Source: Anaerocolumna sp. AGMB13020 (GTDB lineage: Bacteria > Bacillota > Clostridia > Lachnospirales > Lachnospiraceae). From it: a stretch of DNA of 64,000 nt. The notes beneath the pieces are model-generated. The model was not told the DNA's origin. It made no database searches and worked only from the letters and a program-made list of their open reading frames with translations. The DNA is taken from NCBI RefSeq assembly GCF_033100115.1, contig NZ_CP136910.1, positions 1,364,001-1,428,000 on the forward strand. The letters are read 5' to 3'. Shown here piece after piece: positions 19,502 to 28,083 of the stretch. Numbering within the stretch: position 1 is the stretch's first letter; every line of letters begins with the position of its first letter. The translations under genes and the position numbers were made by a program.

Positions 19502-20272
19502 TTATATATTTGTAATCTCTAAGGATAGCTCTATTAGCTTTGGATAGGTTATGGAACAGACGTAAGTATCAAAAACAAAGGCGTAAGCCGAATATTGCAT
19601 AAAATGGGTAAAGCTAAGCTTAAAATACTTCTCTTTATTCTCGATTTTCTCCACTTCATATAATTCCAGCGGAACCGTTAATCCGGTCTTCAGGCATTTA
19701 GCCAGAGCTTCCTTGGCTGTCCATAAGATAACAAAAGCTAAGGCTTCCTGCATTGCCAGATTTTTTATCAGAGACGCTTCATGGGCTGTAATATTATTTT
19801 CCAATGCTTTTTTCACATTCCGATTTACTTCCTCTATGTCAATTCCCATAATAAGCGTTTCATCAAACACCAGGGAGGCCGCACAGGTTTCACAATGAGA
19901 AAGACTTCCTCCCGGACTTCTGAAAGCTTCCAGTTCAATTACCGGTTGCCCGAAAATACCATTCTTAATATTAATATTTTTTAGCTGTACCTCTTTGCTG
20001 TACTCAGAAACTGCTTTTTTTAATGAATACCTTCCGTATAGATAACTTTTAAGCCTTTTATCACTTTTGATGAATTTAATATAATCCTGTTCTTCGGTAG
20101 TTAAAAATGGAATAAGCTGATGGCTTTTATTTTCAGCCATGTATGTAAGATTCAGCACAACCTCATAGCTGCGGTCCTGAGCTTTTCCTTCCAGAAAATA
20201 ATTACCAGAAAAATCTTTCTTCCCATTGATAGTTCTCACCTCCCGGCTAAAATAAAAACAACCCTCTTTCAA
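19502..20272 (-). CDS. 4'-phosphopantetheinyl transferase, Sfp family
   Basis: A 256-residue protein with the Sfp-family metal and CoA motifs: GIDIEEVNR (magnesium-binding Asp/Glu) and WTAKEALAKCLKTGL, with an upstream FGQP motif. It should transfer the phosphopantetheine arm from CoA to the serines of the PKS carrier domains and of the AcpK-like protein. The start is uncertain: the frame opens with TTG at 20272, but the best Shine-Dalgarno (GGGAGGTGAG) falls inside the first 13 codons, so the true start may lie slightly downstream at a weak codon. It is preceded by a 230-bp leader with a candidate promoter and hairpins, and followed within 20 bp by the AT-ER gene. Confidence 0.9.
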   Translation of the reverse strand: MKEGCFYFSREVRTINGKKDFSGNYFLEGKAQDRSYEVVLNLTYMAENKSHQLIPFLTTEEQDYIKFIKSDKRLKSYLYGRYSLKKAVSEYSKEVQLKNINIKNGIFGQPVIELEAFRSPGGSLSHCETCAASLVFDETLIMGIDIEEVNRNVKKALENNITAHEASLIKNLAMQEALAFVILWTAKEALAKCLKTGLTVPLELYEVEKIENKEKYFKLSFTHFMQYSAYAFVFDTYVCSITYPKLIELSLEITNI

Positions 20273-20307
20273 GGATTGCTTCCCAATTGTTTTTATGACC
20301 CCTGGCA

Positions 20308-20360
20308 GCTATGCCTTTTGGTAAAAGGCATAGCTTCGCCATGGATATCTTAAAATATCC
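20308..20360 (-). other. two hairpins in the leader of the phosphopantetheinyl transferase gene
   Basis: At 20308-20334 a perfect 12-bp stem (GCTATGCCTTTT with its complement) closes a 3-nt loop. At 20342-20360 a second stem pairs GGATAT with ATATCC. Neither is followed by a T-run, so they are not standard terminators. They sit 35-90 nt before the gene start in a 232-bp gap after accC. Confidence 0.6.
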
Positions 20361-20387
20361 GCATCCTTCTTATACAAAGACGATACC

Positions 20388-20413
20388 ATCAACTAGCCGA
20401 AACATAGATTGAT
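20388..20413 (-). promoter_or_regulatory. UUCG-loop RNA hairpin in a leader, candidate LoaP loading site
   Basis: Read on the minus strand, ATCAA-T-CTA-T-GT pairs with GC-TAG-TTGAT around a TTCG loop, with two single bulged T residues. It lies just after the candidate promoter at 20447-20455 and about 120 nt before the phosphopantetheinyl transferase gene. LoaP proteins bind a small hairpin in the leader of their target operon. The functional assignment here is inference. Confidence 0.4.
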
Positions 20414-20446
20414 ACTTTTCATCTCTTTTTCATAGCATTTGATAAT

Positions 20447-20455
20447 AATATAGCA
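20447..20455 (-). promoter_or_regulatory. candidate extended -10 promoter for the PPTase-PKS transcript
   Basis: The minus strand carries TGCTATATT, an extended -10 element, with a weak TTATTA at the -35 position. Transcription would start near 20440 and give a leader of about 170 nt before the phosphopantetheinyl transferase gene. Confidence 0.45.
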
Positions 20456-20504
20456 CTTTTAGAACCCCATAATAAAAATGTCCTTTATTGGTAAGTAATA
20501 TGGC

Positions 20505-21881
20505 TTAAATTGCAGAATTCATAAGAGCATACTGATACTCCTCCAGTATTTTACTCATGAATACTTCTGTGTAATCGCCTTCCAGAAATTCAGGTTTACC
20601 AAGAAGGAACTTTAAGAAATCCACATTGGTATTTATTCCTTCTATGTTCATTTCCTCCAGACATATGTACATTTTTTTAACAGCCTGGGCTTTATCCGGG
20701 GCCTTACAGCATACTTTGGCAATCATAGAATCATAATACGGTGACACCGTACATCCGCAGCCGTATCCACTGTCCACCCGGACATTGAAACCACCGGGCA
20801 TATTCCATTTCGTAAGCTTACCAAGGGAGGGAATTCCGCCTTTTAGTGTATCTTCAGCCAGAATTCTGCATTGCAGGGCATATCCGTCAAACTTGATATC
20901 CTCCTGGGTTACACTCAGGCTCTCTCCTTCAAATACCCGTATCTGCTCCTTTACAATATCAATTCCCGTAACCATTTCCGTGATGGTATGCTCCACCTGA
21001 AGCCTGGTATTCATCTCCAGGAAATAATACTCTCCGTTTGAAAGCACTAAGAATTCAATTGTGCCAGGTCCTGCATACTTAATGTGTTTTGCGATTTTTA
21101 AGGCATCTGCATAGATCTTCTGTCTTACCTCTTCGGCAATGTTTACGCACCTTGCTTCTTCAATTACTTTCTGGTTTGCCCTTTGGACCGTACATTCCCT
21201 GTCACCTAAATGAATGACATTTCCGTAGGTATCACCCAATATCTGAACTTCAAAATGCTTGAAACCCAGTATTGCTTTCTCCAGAAGCAGTTCATTGTTA
21301 TTAAAGGCAGCCTTCGCTTCTATTTTGCAAAGATTATAATTATCTTTCAGCTTTTCCTTCTCCTTCACGATTCGGATACCTTTTCCGCCGCCTCCGTGGG
21401 TTGCTTTTAACAAAACCGGAAAACCTATAAGCTCACCTAATTCTTCACATTCGTGATAACTGTTAACAGGTGCAGTGGCACCTTCTATAACAGGAACCTG
21501 ACACTCTTTGGCTATCAGCTTTGCATTACTCTTATTTCCAATGGCATCTATCAATTCACTGGACGGTCCAATAAATCCTATCTTGTATTGCTCACACAGT
21601 CTGGCAAATTCACCGGATTCAGCCATAAATCCAATTCCCGGATGTATTGCATCCACATTGTATTTTGTTGCCACGGACAGGATTTTGTATACATTCAGAT
21701 AAGAGTCCCTGGCATCGCCGATACAGACCTTTTCATCGGCGATTCTTAAGTGGGGGGAATCCTTATCAACATTGGAATATACGGCTACCGTACGGATTCC
21801 AAGTTCTCTGAGAGCCTTAATTATTCTTACTGCAATTTCTCCCCTGTTTGCAACCAACACCTTATTATATTTCCCCATCAT
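20505..21881 (-). CDS. accC: biotin carboxylase subunit of acetyl-CoA carboxylase
   Basis: A 458-residue biotin carboxylase of usual family length. The N-terminal fold begins KVLVANRGEIAVRIIKAL, the ATP-grasp glycine loop is HGGGGKGIR, and the carboxylase signature FLEMNTRLQVEHTITEMVTG is near residue 290. It carboxylates the biotin on BCCP using ATP and bicarbonate. It overlaps accB by 4 bp, and the order accD-accA-accB-accC makes a complete acetyl-CoA carboxylase inside the polyketide locus. It should therefore supply malonyl-CoA to the trans-acting AT. Whether this is the cell's only ACC or an extra, cluster-dedicated copy cannot be told from the window. Confidence 0.95.
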   Translation of the reverse strand: MMGKYNKVLVANRGEIAVRIIKALRELGIRTVAVYSNVDKDSPHLRIADEKVCIGDARDSYLNVYKILSVATKYNVDAIHPGIGFMAESGEFARLCEQYKIGFIGPSSELIDAIGNKSNAKLIAKECQVPVIEGATAPVNSYHECEELGELIGFPVLLKATHGGGGKGIRIVKEKEKLKDNYNLCKIEAKAAFNNNELLLEKAILGFKHFEVQILGDTYGNVIHLGDRECTVQRANQKVIEEARCVNIAEEVRQKIYADALKIAKHIKYAGPGTIEFLVLSNGEYYFLEMNTRLQVEHTITEMVTGIDIVKEQIRVFEGESLSVTQEDIKFDGYALQCRILAEDTLKGGIPSLGKLTKWNMPGGFNVRVDSGYGCGCTVSPYYDSMIAKVCCKAPDKAQAVKKMYICLEEMNIEGINTNVDFLKFLLGKPEFLEGDYTEVFMSKILEEYQYALMNSAI

Positions 21882-22372
21882 CCACTCACCTTAATAGAAA
21901 GTAATTCCTGATCGCATTCCACCAGACTCCCATCGGCTGCCATGATTTCCTCAACGATACCGTCAACCGGTGCTATTACATCGTTATATACTTTCATTGC
22001 CTCTATCACTCCTAACACACTGCCTTTGTTTACTTCCTTTTTTCCACCCTTAAGACTGTCCGCTACGGAAAAAGCTCCAACAAAATTTGATTTAACAATA
22101 ACGTATTCCGTTCCTTCCATACTGCCTGAGCTACCAGCTGCATGACGCCCAGGCTTTTTATCCAGAGCAAGGATATCTGTGTTTTCCTGTACCAGCTTTT
22201 CTATGTCAATACTTTCTTTGGTTGCTACACTTTGTGATTCATATTTAACATCACTTTCCTTTAGGACGCCTTTTTGAAAGGATAATTCCTCCCCATTCAT
22301 GGAGTACTTAAAATAGTTCAGTTCTGACTTTTCACAGATTTCTAAAATACTTATCAAATTTTCACCATTCAT
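21878..22372 (-). CDS. accB: biotin carboxyl carrier protein
   Basis: A 164-residue BCCP. The N-terminal part (MNGENLISILEICEKSELNY) is the weakly conserved extension, followed by a linker rich in Lys/Glu/Ser. The C-terminal biotinyl domain carries the target Lys127 in VIEAMKVYNDVIAPVDG; the usual EAMKM/L is here EAMKV. It carries carboxybiotin between AccC and the AccA/AccD carboxyltransferase. It overlaps accC by 4 bp and lies 50 bp after accA, so the genes are almost certainly cotranscribed. No biotin ligase is encoded nearby, so the housekeeping enzyme must biotinylate it. Confidence 0.93.
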   Translation of the reverse strand: MNGENLISILEICEKSELNYFKYSMNGEELSFQKGVLKESDVKYESQSVATKESIDIEKLVQENTDILALDKKPGRHAAGSSGSMEGTEYVIVKSNFVGAFSVADSLKGGKKEVNKGSVLGVIEAMKVYNDVIAPVDGIVEEIMAADGSLVECDQELLSIKVSG

Positions 22373-22422
22373 ACATTATACATAATACGTTAATATTATT
22401 TTCCCCTTCCTTTATTTTATAG

Positions 22423-23292
22423 CTATGCATCAACGCGTCTTAGAACATCCTCTTTCAATTTTCTTATATTGCCGATTTCACGGAATTTATTTCTGCGGGC
22501 TTCCTTCAGTTCCATTCCTGAGAGTTTTTGCAATTGTATAATTTCTTTCTGCAGGATGCTTCTAAGTCTTTCACACAGCTGCTCAAAGGTTCCCTTTTCG
22601 CTGATTACCCGGTCAATTATTCCTGCCTCATAGATATCGCCGGCTGTCAGCTTCAGATGTTCCGAGGCCAGACTTGCCTTTTTGGAGTCTCTCCATAAAA
22701 TACTTGCACAGCCCTCCGGTGATACTACCGAGTAGATTGCCTTCTCCAGCATAAATACTTTATTAGCCACTCCAAGGGCCAGAGCTCCACCGCTGCCTCC
22801 TTCACTAATGACTACGGATATTACCGGGACACCAAGGGCTGACATTTCAAATAAGTTCCTTGCAATTGCTTCTGCTTGTCCTCTTTCTTCCGCATTTATA
22901 CCGGGAAATGCACCTGGTGTATCAATAAAGCATATGATGGGCCGATTAAATTTTTCCGCCTGCTTCATAAGCCTTAAGGCCTTTCGGTACCCCTCCGGCA
23001 GCGGCATGCCATATTGCCGTAATTTACTGTCTGCCAAGTCTTTTCCCTTGTACTGGCATATGACGGTAACCGGGATATTGCTTAGATATGCCAGACCGCC
23101 AACAATCGCCCTGTCATCTCCATAATATCTGTCTCCGTGCAGTTCAATAAAATCCGTGAAGACGTTATTGGCCAATTCCATGCTCTTAAACCGTTTTTCA
23201 CTTCTTATACTGAGGATATTATTCCAGGTACTGTTTTCCTGCCTGGTTGTTGTCCCTTCGCTGTCCAGATTATGTATTTGATTACTCACCAC
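22423..23292 (-). CDS. accA: acetyl-CoA carboxylase carboxyltransferase, alpha subunit
   Basis: A 289-residue carboxyltransferase alpha subunit. Recognisable stretches are FTDFIELHGDRYYGDDRAI, KGRDLADSK-like KGKDLADSKLRQYGMP, FIDTPGAFPGINAEERGQAE, ISEGGSGGALALGVANKV and SVVSPEGCASILWRD, all hallmarks of AccA. With AccD it moves the carboxyl group from biotin to acetyl-CoA to form malonyl-CoA. It sits 20 bp after accD and 50 bp before accB in one transcription unit. Length is slightly shorter than the E. coli protein because the N-terminal helix region is short. Confidence 0.95.
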   Translation of the reverse strand: MVSNQIHNLDSEGTTTRQENSTWNNILSIRSEKRFKSMELANNVFTDFIELHGDRYYGDDRAIVGGLAYLSNIPVTVICQYKGKDLADSKLRQYGMPLPEGYRKALRLMKQAEKFNRPIICFIDTPGAFPGINAEERGQAEAIARNLFEMSALGVPVISVVISEGGSGGALALGVANKVFMLEKAIYSVVSPEGCASILWRDSKKASLASEHLKLTAGDIYEAGIIDRVISEKGTFEQLCERLRSILQKEIIQLQKLSGMELKEARRNKFREIGNIRKLKEDVLRRVDA

Positions 23293-23312
23293 GTTCCCTC
23301 CTTAATTTTATA

Positions 23313-24113
23313 TTAATAAGCACAGGCATCCGTCTTTGGCACTGTATGGTATTTTAACAGCCGGAACAATAAGGCTTTTAAACCTTCTCTGGGGACAATA
23401 GCATCCAGAAATCCATGCTCCAGCAGATATTCCGAAGTTTGAAACCCCTCCGGTAATAGTTCCTTAATGGTCTGTTCAATTACCCTCTTCCCTGCAAAAC
23501 CGATTAAAGCATTGGGTTCTGCCAGAATAGTATCTCCTAAAAAAGCAAAACTGGCACTTACTCCCCCTGTTGTGGGATTGGTAAGGACACTGATATAGTA
23601 ACCGCCAGCTTCACTGAATTCCTGTACTGCAGCTGCTGTCTTTGCCATCTGCATAAGAGAATAGATTCCTTCCTGCATCCTGGCACCTCCTGAAGTTGAA
23701 AATATTATGACCGGAAGCTTACGTTTTTGCGCTTCTTCAAACATACAGGTTATTTTCGTACCAACAGTAATTCCCATACTTGCCATAATAAATCTAGAAT
23801 CCATAATTCCAATCATGGTGCCTATTCCGTTAATTTCTCCATAACCGGTTATGATAGCTTCCTTTAAGCCGGTTATTTCTGCCGCTTTTTCATATTTTTC
23901 TTCATAGCCCGGGAATATTATGGGATCCTGAAAAGCCATTTCTTCATTTAATTCTTCAAAGGTTCCTCCATCAACAATGGCATCGAGTCTGTCTGAAAAA
24001 GTCATGGTATTGTATGTACCGCATTTATTACATATGTAATGCTCCCTCTTAAACCTTGTATTCTCATGAACATATCCACACCTGCTGCATTTTCGAAAGG
24101 CAATCTCCTCCAC
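23313..24113 (-). CDS. accD: acetyl-CoA carboxylase carboxyltransferase, beta subunit
   Basis: A 266-residue carboxyltransferase beta subunit with an N-terminal four-cysteine zinc ribbon (Cys9, Cys12, Cys28, Cys31). The conserved core includes FSTSGGARMQEGIYSLMQMA, LTNPTTGGVSASFAFLGD and EPNALIGFAGKRVIEQT. It pairs with AccA. The start is a GTG at 24113, chosen because GGAGG lies 9 bases upstream. It is the first gene of the acc set, 134 bp after lanM. A weak extended -10 element (TGCTACCAT, 24181-24189) in that gap might give the acc genes their own promoter. Confidence 0.95.
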   Translation of the reverse strand: MEEIAFRKCSRCGYVHENTRFKREHYICNKCGTYNTMTFSDRLDAIVDGGTFEELNEEMAFQDPIIFPGYEEKYEKAAEITGLKEAIITGYGEINGIGTMIGIMDSRFIMASMGITVGTKITCMFEEAQKRKLPVIIFSTSGGARMQEGIYSLMQMAKTAAAVQEFSEAGGYYISVLTNPTTGGVSASFAFLGDTILAEPNALIGFAGKRVIEQTIKELLPEGFQTSEYLLEHGFLDAIVPREGLKALLFRLLKYHTVPKTDACAY

Positions 24114-24247
24114 TTCTCTCTACCTCCAATCTGTTTTTTCGAACGACACCCTGATACTATTCTTTCTTATAGTTAATGGTATGGTAGCATAAAAGAAAAT
24201 CAATGAAACATTCTGTCCGTAAACGCTCAAATTATGGGCATAAGAAG

Positions 24248-27200
24248 TTATTGGGAAAGTGTTAATATATTTGGTATCTCCTCCCTTAAATAACCAAGCA
24301 GACTGTAACCAATGCCTGCTGTTCCAGTCATAAAACCGGGATGGTAGTATTCGGATAAGGTAATGTCAGAACTGTCATTTAATATTCCTGTTACCAGGCT
24401 TGCCATACAATCGTTATAACCTTCCAGGATGTCTTTGTTTCCGCTATATCTGGCATAGGAATTTGCAATATGGATATTTCCACAATTGCCATGACATAAG
24501 CAATAGCTGGCTCGTAAAGGATTGTCAGAAATATTCTTTAACGCCCTGTCGATATCCCTGGTAAGTCTTTCTGAAAATTCATTACCCAGGGTATTAAGGA
24601 GTCCCATCCGGCTTAATAGAATCCCCCCTGACCCATGACACCAGGAAACAGAGCTTTCTTTCTTCTTCCCATCCCGCAAATCCGACCAGTTATTCCGCTC
24701 TGAATCGTATAAACTTTCCTCATAGTTTAACAACTCATTTATAAAGCCATAATATTCCGTAGTATTGGCTGTTTTTGACAAAAGGGCTAAAGCAAGGCAG
24801 ATTCCGCTGTTACCGTGAGAAAGCCCTCCCAAGGGAACCTCACAGGTGCTTAGCAGAATACCAGCTCCGCGGGGCATACGAACGGCATTCTTTCTCAGAA
24901 TATCAGCTGCTTTCCTTGCAGTTGCCAGGTATTCCTCTTCCTGGGTCAATTCATAGAGATTGCAAAGGACAATGATTACCCCTGCATTTCCATTGAGAAG
25001 ATCAAAGTCTTTGTCCTTCTCAATTAACCCTGCAAGTATCCAAACCTGTTTTTTTGCATAATTCAGATATCTTAAATCTCCTGTGACTTTATACAAGGTC
25101 TGATAAGTGTAGACAAGAGAGGCTTCCCCTGTAAAGGCACCTATTCCCTTTTCTTTATTCACTGTAGCTCTTGCCTCCAGATTCCTATCCGTATAGGCAA
25201 AGAGGGTTTGCTCTACTATTTCACACAACCTGGTATACGAAGACTTTCTTCTAATGGTATTTAATAAATTCATAAAAATTGCAACACCTGCAATCCCATC
25301 ATAGAGATAAGGATTCAGCGGTTTGAAAAACTTATTATTTACCCCAGTTCCCGTATGGAATATTCCTGTCCAGTTCACTTCTGTAAAAGCTTCGTTAAAA
25401 ATTGCCTGTGACACCAACCGGTCACCTAGTTTTTCAGCTGCCTGAGCTATAAGCCTACTGTCAATTATGGTTTCTTTCATAAGCTCCTTTCTTTGCTTCG
25501 ATTGCCTCTGGAAACTGCTTGTGCCAAACCTCATGTTCATATTTATGGTATTCTGGTCCATGGTTATCCGTATAAAAACCTCCTGTTTTTCCATGTCCGA
25601 ATAGCTTAAGTTATCTATTCGTTCACACAAACTGCTGTAAGCAGTCTTATGAAAGAAGTTTTCCAATCTGGTTCCGTCGGAAAAAATGAAGGCTTTCCCA
25701 TCAGCTTCCATAAAAAACTGTGGTATATCTCCTTTCATTAATTCTCTGACTTCCGCTTCGACTATTTTATTTCTATGTTGAACCTTGTAAGGACAGGTTT
25801 CATAGAGCTGGTAGAACAACATATTCCTGTCGCTGCCATCCATCAGGAAATCAGGATGATAGGATGCCGTAAGAAGCGACGAATAGTGCTGGGTATCTCT
25901 TACTAAGTATCTGCTTTTCGTTTGTTTCAGTTCTTTCAGTCGCTCTTTCAGCTCCTCTTTCTTCTCAAGCGAAGCGGTGTACGCCAGCCAAAAACCTCTC
26001 AACAGGTCTTCTGTAAATAAGCTCTCCTTGATATCACTTCCCAATAAGGAGGGAAGATTCTTTGCACCATGAGTACTTGGGTATCGATATTCTATGGATA
26101 TATCAGAGGATTTGTTGTTTGTAATATAAGGTATCTTAAAGGGTACTTTCTGACCTGCACCTCCACTGATTCCGCTGACATCTACTCCCTTCCCCCCAGC
26201 TTCCCAATGATACACCGGTAATAAACCAAGGTATAACACAGACTCACTCAAAGCTTTTCTCACCTGCCCTTCCGCAGTATTTTCTGCCTCCCTTTCTGTT
26301 CCTATTAAGGTTTCCAGGTCAATAATTACCGGAAATTCACCAAACGCTATCAGATTTTCATAATGCAGGTCACTGGTCTTTAAGAGATAAGCTGCAAATA
26401 AATTAATTCCCATTCTGGTATAGTAATTTTTAATTTCCTGCTTATTCAGGCAGCCTTTATGCCGGATTACTTCTTCCCAGCCGTAATTCCCCCTGTCCAG
26501 CATCCTTCTTGAAAATTCCGGTATACTGCATTCTCCTGATATCCAATTCACGAAATTCTGATAAAATATTTCGTTTGCCAGTGAATGAGGTTTATAGATT
26601 ACACTTTTTTCATTATCAAAGGTAAACTTTATTACCGTTTTTGAACTCTGATGATTATCCGCTATATCTGCATCAAAAGATATAACCCGATCAAATGGCT
26701 CTCCGTAAAAAATATGCTGTATAAGCTCTTTCTTATCCTGCCGAAGCTTAATTAACACACCTGTCAGGAAGTCTGTAAAGGAAACAATGGTTTCCAGAAT
26801 ACCTCTTAGCATTACAGGATAGTTTTCACAGATTTCATAGATATAGTTTATATCCTTTAGATAATTCTCCTGATAATATTCATATTCCTCCTCTGAATTA
26901 CAGCCCTTTAAATATCCCTCTGCTTTCAGAAAATGAATCTCATTAATTAATGTTCTAATACTTATTGCTTTTATTTTTTTATAGATAATCTTTAAAAAAT
27001 CCCGGGTTATATCCCTGTTTTTACTATTGCTATCAGCTGAAAGCTCCAAATGGAAATAGTACTGGGCTAATTTAAGGAAATATTGATAAAAGTATGCAAA
27101 ATCCGTATGTTCTTCATAGAAAGCAAGGTTTTCACCAGCGTATAAATTACTCTCGAATAGGAATGCTAACCTCCTGATTGGGTGAAATATATCATCAGAG

Positions 27201-27376
27201 ATCTCAAATTCACCGTTATTTAAATGATTAACAATACCTGGCTTCTTATATAAATGATTCATGGTGTCTTTTCCCAGTAGTTTTTCCCAGTAGTTTTTAC
27301 TCTCACTGCTTACGGATAAATGGCTTATCTTATAATTTCTTTCATATAAAACACTGCTCTTCTCAAGATTTCTCAT
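24248..27376 (-). CDS. lanM: class II lanthionine synthetase LanM
   Basis: A 1042-residue bifunctional lanthipeptide synthetase. The N-terminal two thirds is the kinase-like dehydratase that phosphorylates and eliminates Ser/Thr; it shows KTSDLHYENLIAFGEFP followed by IIDLETLIG at about 330-355, and RDTQHYSSLL further on. The C-terminal LanC-like cyclase keeps the zinc ligands: the Cys of SWCHGSGG, and the Cys and His of CLCHGNCG, about 130 and 82 residues from the end. The start at 27376 is preferred because AGGGGA lies 6 bases upstream. The open frame reaches 27409, but those 11 extra codons fall in the last copy of a tandem repeat and have no Shine-Dalgarno. It should process the precursor encoded at 27819-27989. 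No transporter or leader peptidase gene is visible next to it. Confidence 0.95.
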   Translation of the reverse strand: MRNLEKSSVLYERNYKISHLSVSSESKNYWEKLLGKDTMNHLYKKPGIVNHLNNGEFEISDDIFHPIRRLAFLFESNLYAGENLAFYEEHTDFAYFYQYFLKLAQYYFHLELSADSNSKNRDITRDFLKIIYKKIKAISIRTLINEIHFLKAEGYLKGCNSEEEYEYYQENYLKDINYIYEICENYPVMLRGILETIVSFTDFLTGVLIKLRQDKKELIQHIFYGEPFDRVISFDADIADNHQSSKTVIKFTFDNEKSVIYKPHSLANEIFYQNFVNWISGECSIPEFSRRMLDRGNYGWEEVIRHKGCLNKQEIKNYYTRMGINLFAAYLLKTSDLHYENLIAFGEFPVIIDLETLIGTEREAENTAEGQVRKALSESVLYLGLLPVYHWEAGGKGVDVSGISGGAGQKVPFKIPYITNNKSSDISIEYRYPSTHGAKNLPSLLGSDIKESLFTEDLLRGFWLAYTASLEKKEELKERLKELKQTKSRYLVRDTQHYSSLLTASYHPDFLMDGSDRNMLFYQLYETCPYKVQHRNKIVEAEVRELMKGDIPQFFMEADGKAFIFSDGTRLENFFHKTAYSSLCERIDNLSYSDMEKQEVFIRITMDQNTINMNMRFGTSSFQRQSKQRKELMKETIIDSRLIAQAAEKLGDRLVSQAIFNEAFTEVNWTGIFHTGTGVNNKFFKPLNPYLYDGIAGVAIFMNLLNTIRRKSSYTRLCEIVEQTLFAYTDRNLEARATVNKEKGIGAFTGEASLVYTYQTLYKVTGDLRYLNYAKKQVWILAGLIEKDKDFDLLNGNAGVIIVLCNLYELTQEEEYLATARKAADILRKNAVRMPRGAGILLSTCEVPLGGLSHGNSGICLALALLSKTANTTEYYGFINELLNYEESLYDSERNNWSDLRDGKKKESSVSWCHGSGGILLSRMGLLNTLGNEFSERLTRDIDRALKNISDNPLRASYCLCHGNCGNIHIANSYARYSGNKDILEGYNDCMASLVTGILNDSSDITLSEYYHPGFMTGTAGIGYSLLGYLREEIPNILTLSQ

Positions 27377-27407
27377 ATACTGTCCCCTGTCATGAACTTT
27401 CTTCGAC

Positions 27408-27662
27408 ATGTACTTTTAACTTTCTATGCCATTTGCTTTTTTCGACATGTACTTTTTACTTTCTATATCATGCTTTTTCGACATGTGCTTTTAACTTTCT
27501 ATGCCATGTGCTTTTTCAACATGTACTTTTTACTTTCTATGCCATGTGCTTTTTCAACATGTGCTTTTAACTTTCTATGCCCTGTACTTTTTCAACATGT
27601 ACTTTTTACTTTCTATGCCATGTGCTTTTTCAACATGTACTTTTTACTTTCTATTTCATGTA
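27408..27662. repeat. 38-bp tandem repeat array between precursor gene and lanM
   Basis: Seven copies of about 36-39 bp follow each other, with consensus parts CATGTACTTTTTACTTTCTA and TGCCATGTGCTTTTTCAA. Copies alternate between TTTTTAC and TTTTAAC variants, and the last copy at 27662 is partial. On the minus strand each unit reads through ACATGTTGAAAAA or ACATGTCGAAAAA, giving short ATG-initiated reading frames that end after a few codons. The array lies in the transcribed gap between the terminator after the precursor gene and lanM, and its last copy provides the apparent upstream start of lanM. Confidence 0.92.
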
Positions 27663-27762
27663 CCGTTTCTCTGATTACTCTTCTCTGTTATTTACTTTTC
27701 CCTTGCTATACCAGACTCCAGCTTTGCAGACTCTGGTATTGATACACTACTTTCTTCCTGCT

Positions 27763-27805
27763 AAAAAAAGAAGAGGAGACAATACTAGCTTGTCTCCTCT
27801 CTTCT
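27763..27805 (-). terminator. terminator/attenuator between lanthipeptide precursor and lanM
   Basis: On the minus strand an 11-bp stem (AGAGGAGACAA / TTGTCTCCTCT) with a 7-nt loop is followed by TCTTTTTTT. It begins about 14 nt after the precursor stop. Such partial terminators let the precursor outnumber its synthetase. A further hairpin (ATACCAGA / TCTGGTAT, 27708-27739) follows before the repeat array. Confidence 0.8.
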
Positions 27806-27818
27806 TTGAGATATTTTT

Positions 27819-27989
27819 TCAGCAGCAGATTAATGTTAAGAATCCGCTGCACCCAACTGTAATTGTATAAATCGCATCGGGGTTCTTACTCTCCCTTAGA
27901 GAAACGATTTCACTGATTTCTGCTGGTATATCTCCGGCTGGATGATTGAACTGGTTCCCTGTTTTTACTCTTGTTAATTTTGTTGTCAT
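27819..27989 (-). CDS. lanA: class II lanthipeptide precursor peptide
   Basis: A 56-codon gene that starts with ATG at 27989 behind a strong GGAGGTAAAGA ribosome site. The leader is hydrophilic and acidic (IPAEISEIVSLRESKNPDA), and the C-terminal core is YTITVGCSGFLTLICC. Core residues available for ring formation are Thr42, Thr44, Ser48 and Thr52 with Cys47, Cys55 and Cys56, so up to three thioether rings are possible. The Cys-Cys terminus recalls mutacin II/nukacin-type lantibiotics, but the core is shorter. There is no double-glycine cleavage site; the leader boundary is not obvious. It lies 95 bp after the sensor kinase gene and is followed by a terminator and then lanM. Confidence 0.88.
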   Translation of the reverse strand: MTTKLTRVKTGNQFNHPAGDIPAEISEIVSLRESKNPDAIYTITVGCSGFLTLICC

Positions 27990-28020
27990 TTCTTTACCTC
28001 CATTTTAATTTTTTTATCCT

Positions 28021-28029
28021 ATCATATCA
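28021..28029 (-). promoter_or_regulatory. candidate extended -10 promoter of the lanthipeptide precursor gene
   Basis: The minus strand reads TGATATGAT in the 95-bp gap before the precursor gene, an extended -10 match. No good -35 is present at 17 bp. The implied leader is only about 25 nt. Confidence 0.4.
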
Positions 28030-28083
28030 TTTCATGCTTGTCTTGCAGCAGCTTGTACACCAATGACAATGTTTTGTCTCTAT

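Noticed and set aside
27408..27662. Possible CRISPR array
   Set aside because: The repeats are directly adjacent with no unique spacers and no cas genes are nearby.
27392..27742. 116-codon plus-strand frame over the tandem repeats
   Set aside because: It is a hydrophobic Phe/Leu/Cys-rich repeat product from the 38-bp array, has no ribosome site, and lies antisense to the lan transcript.
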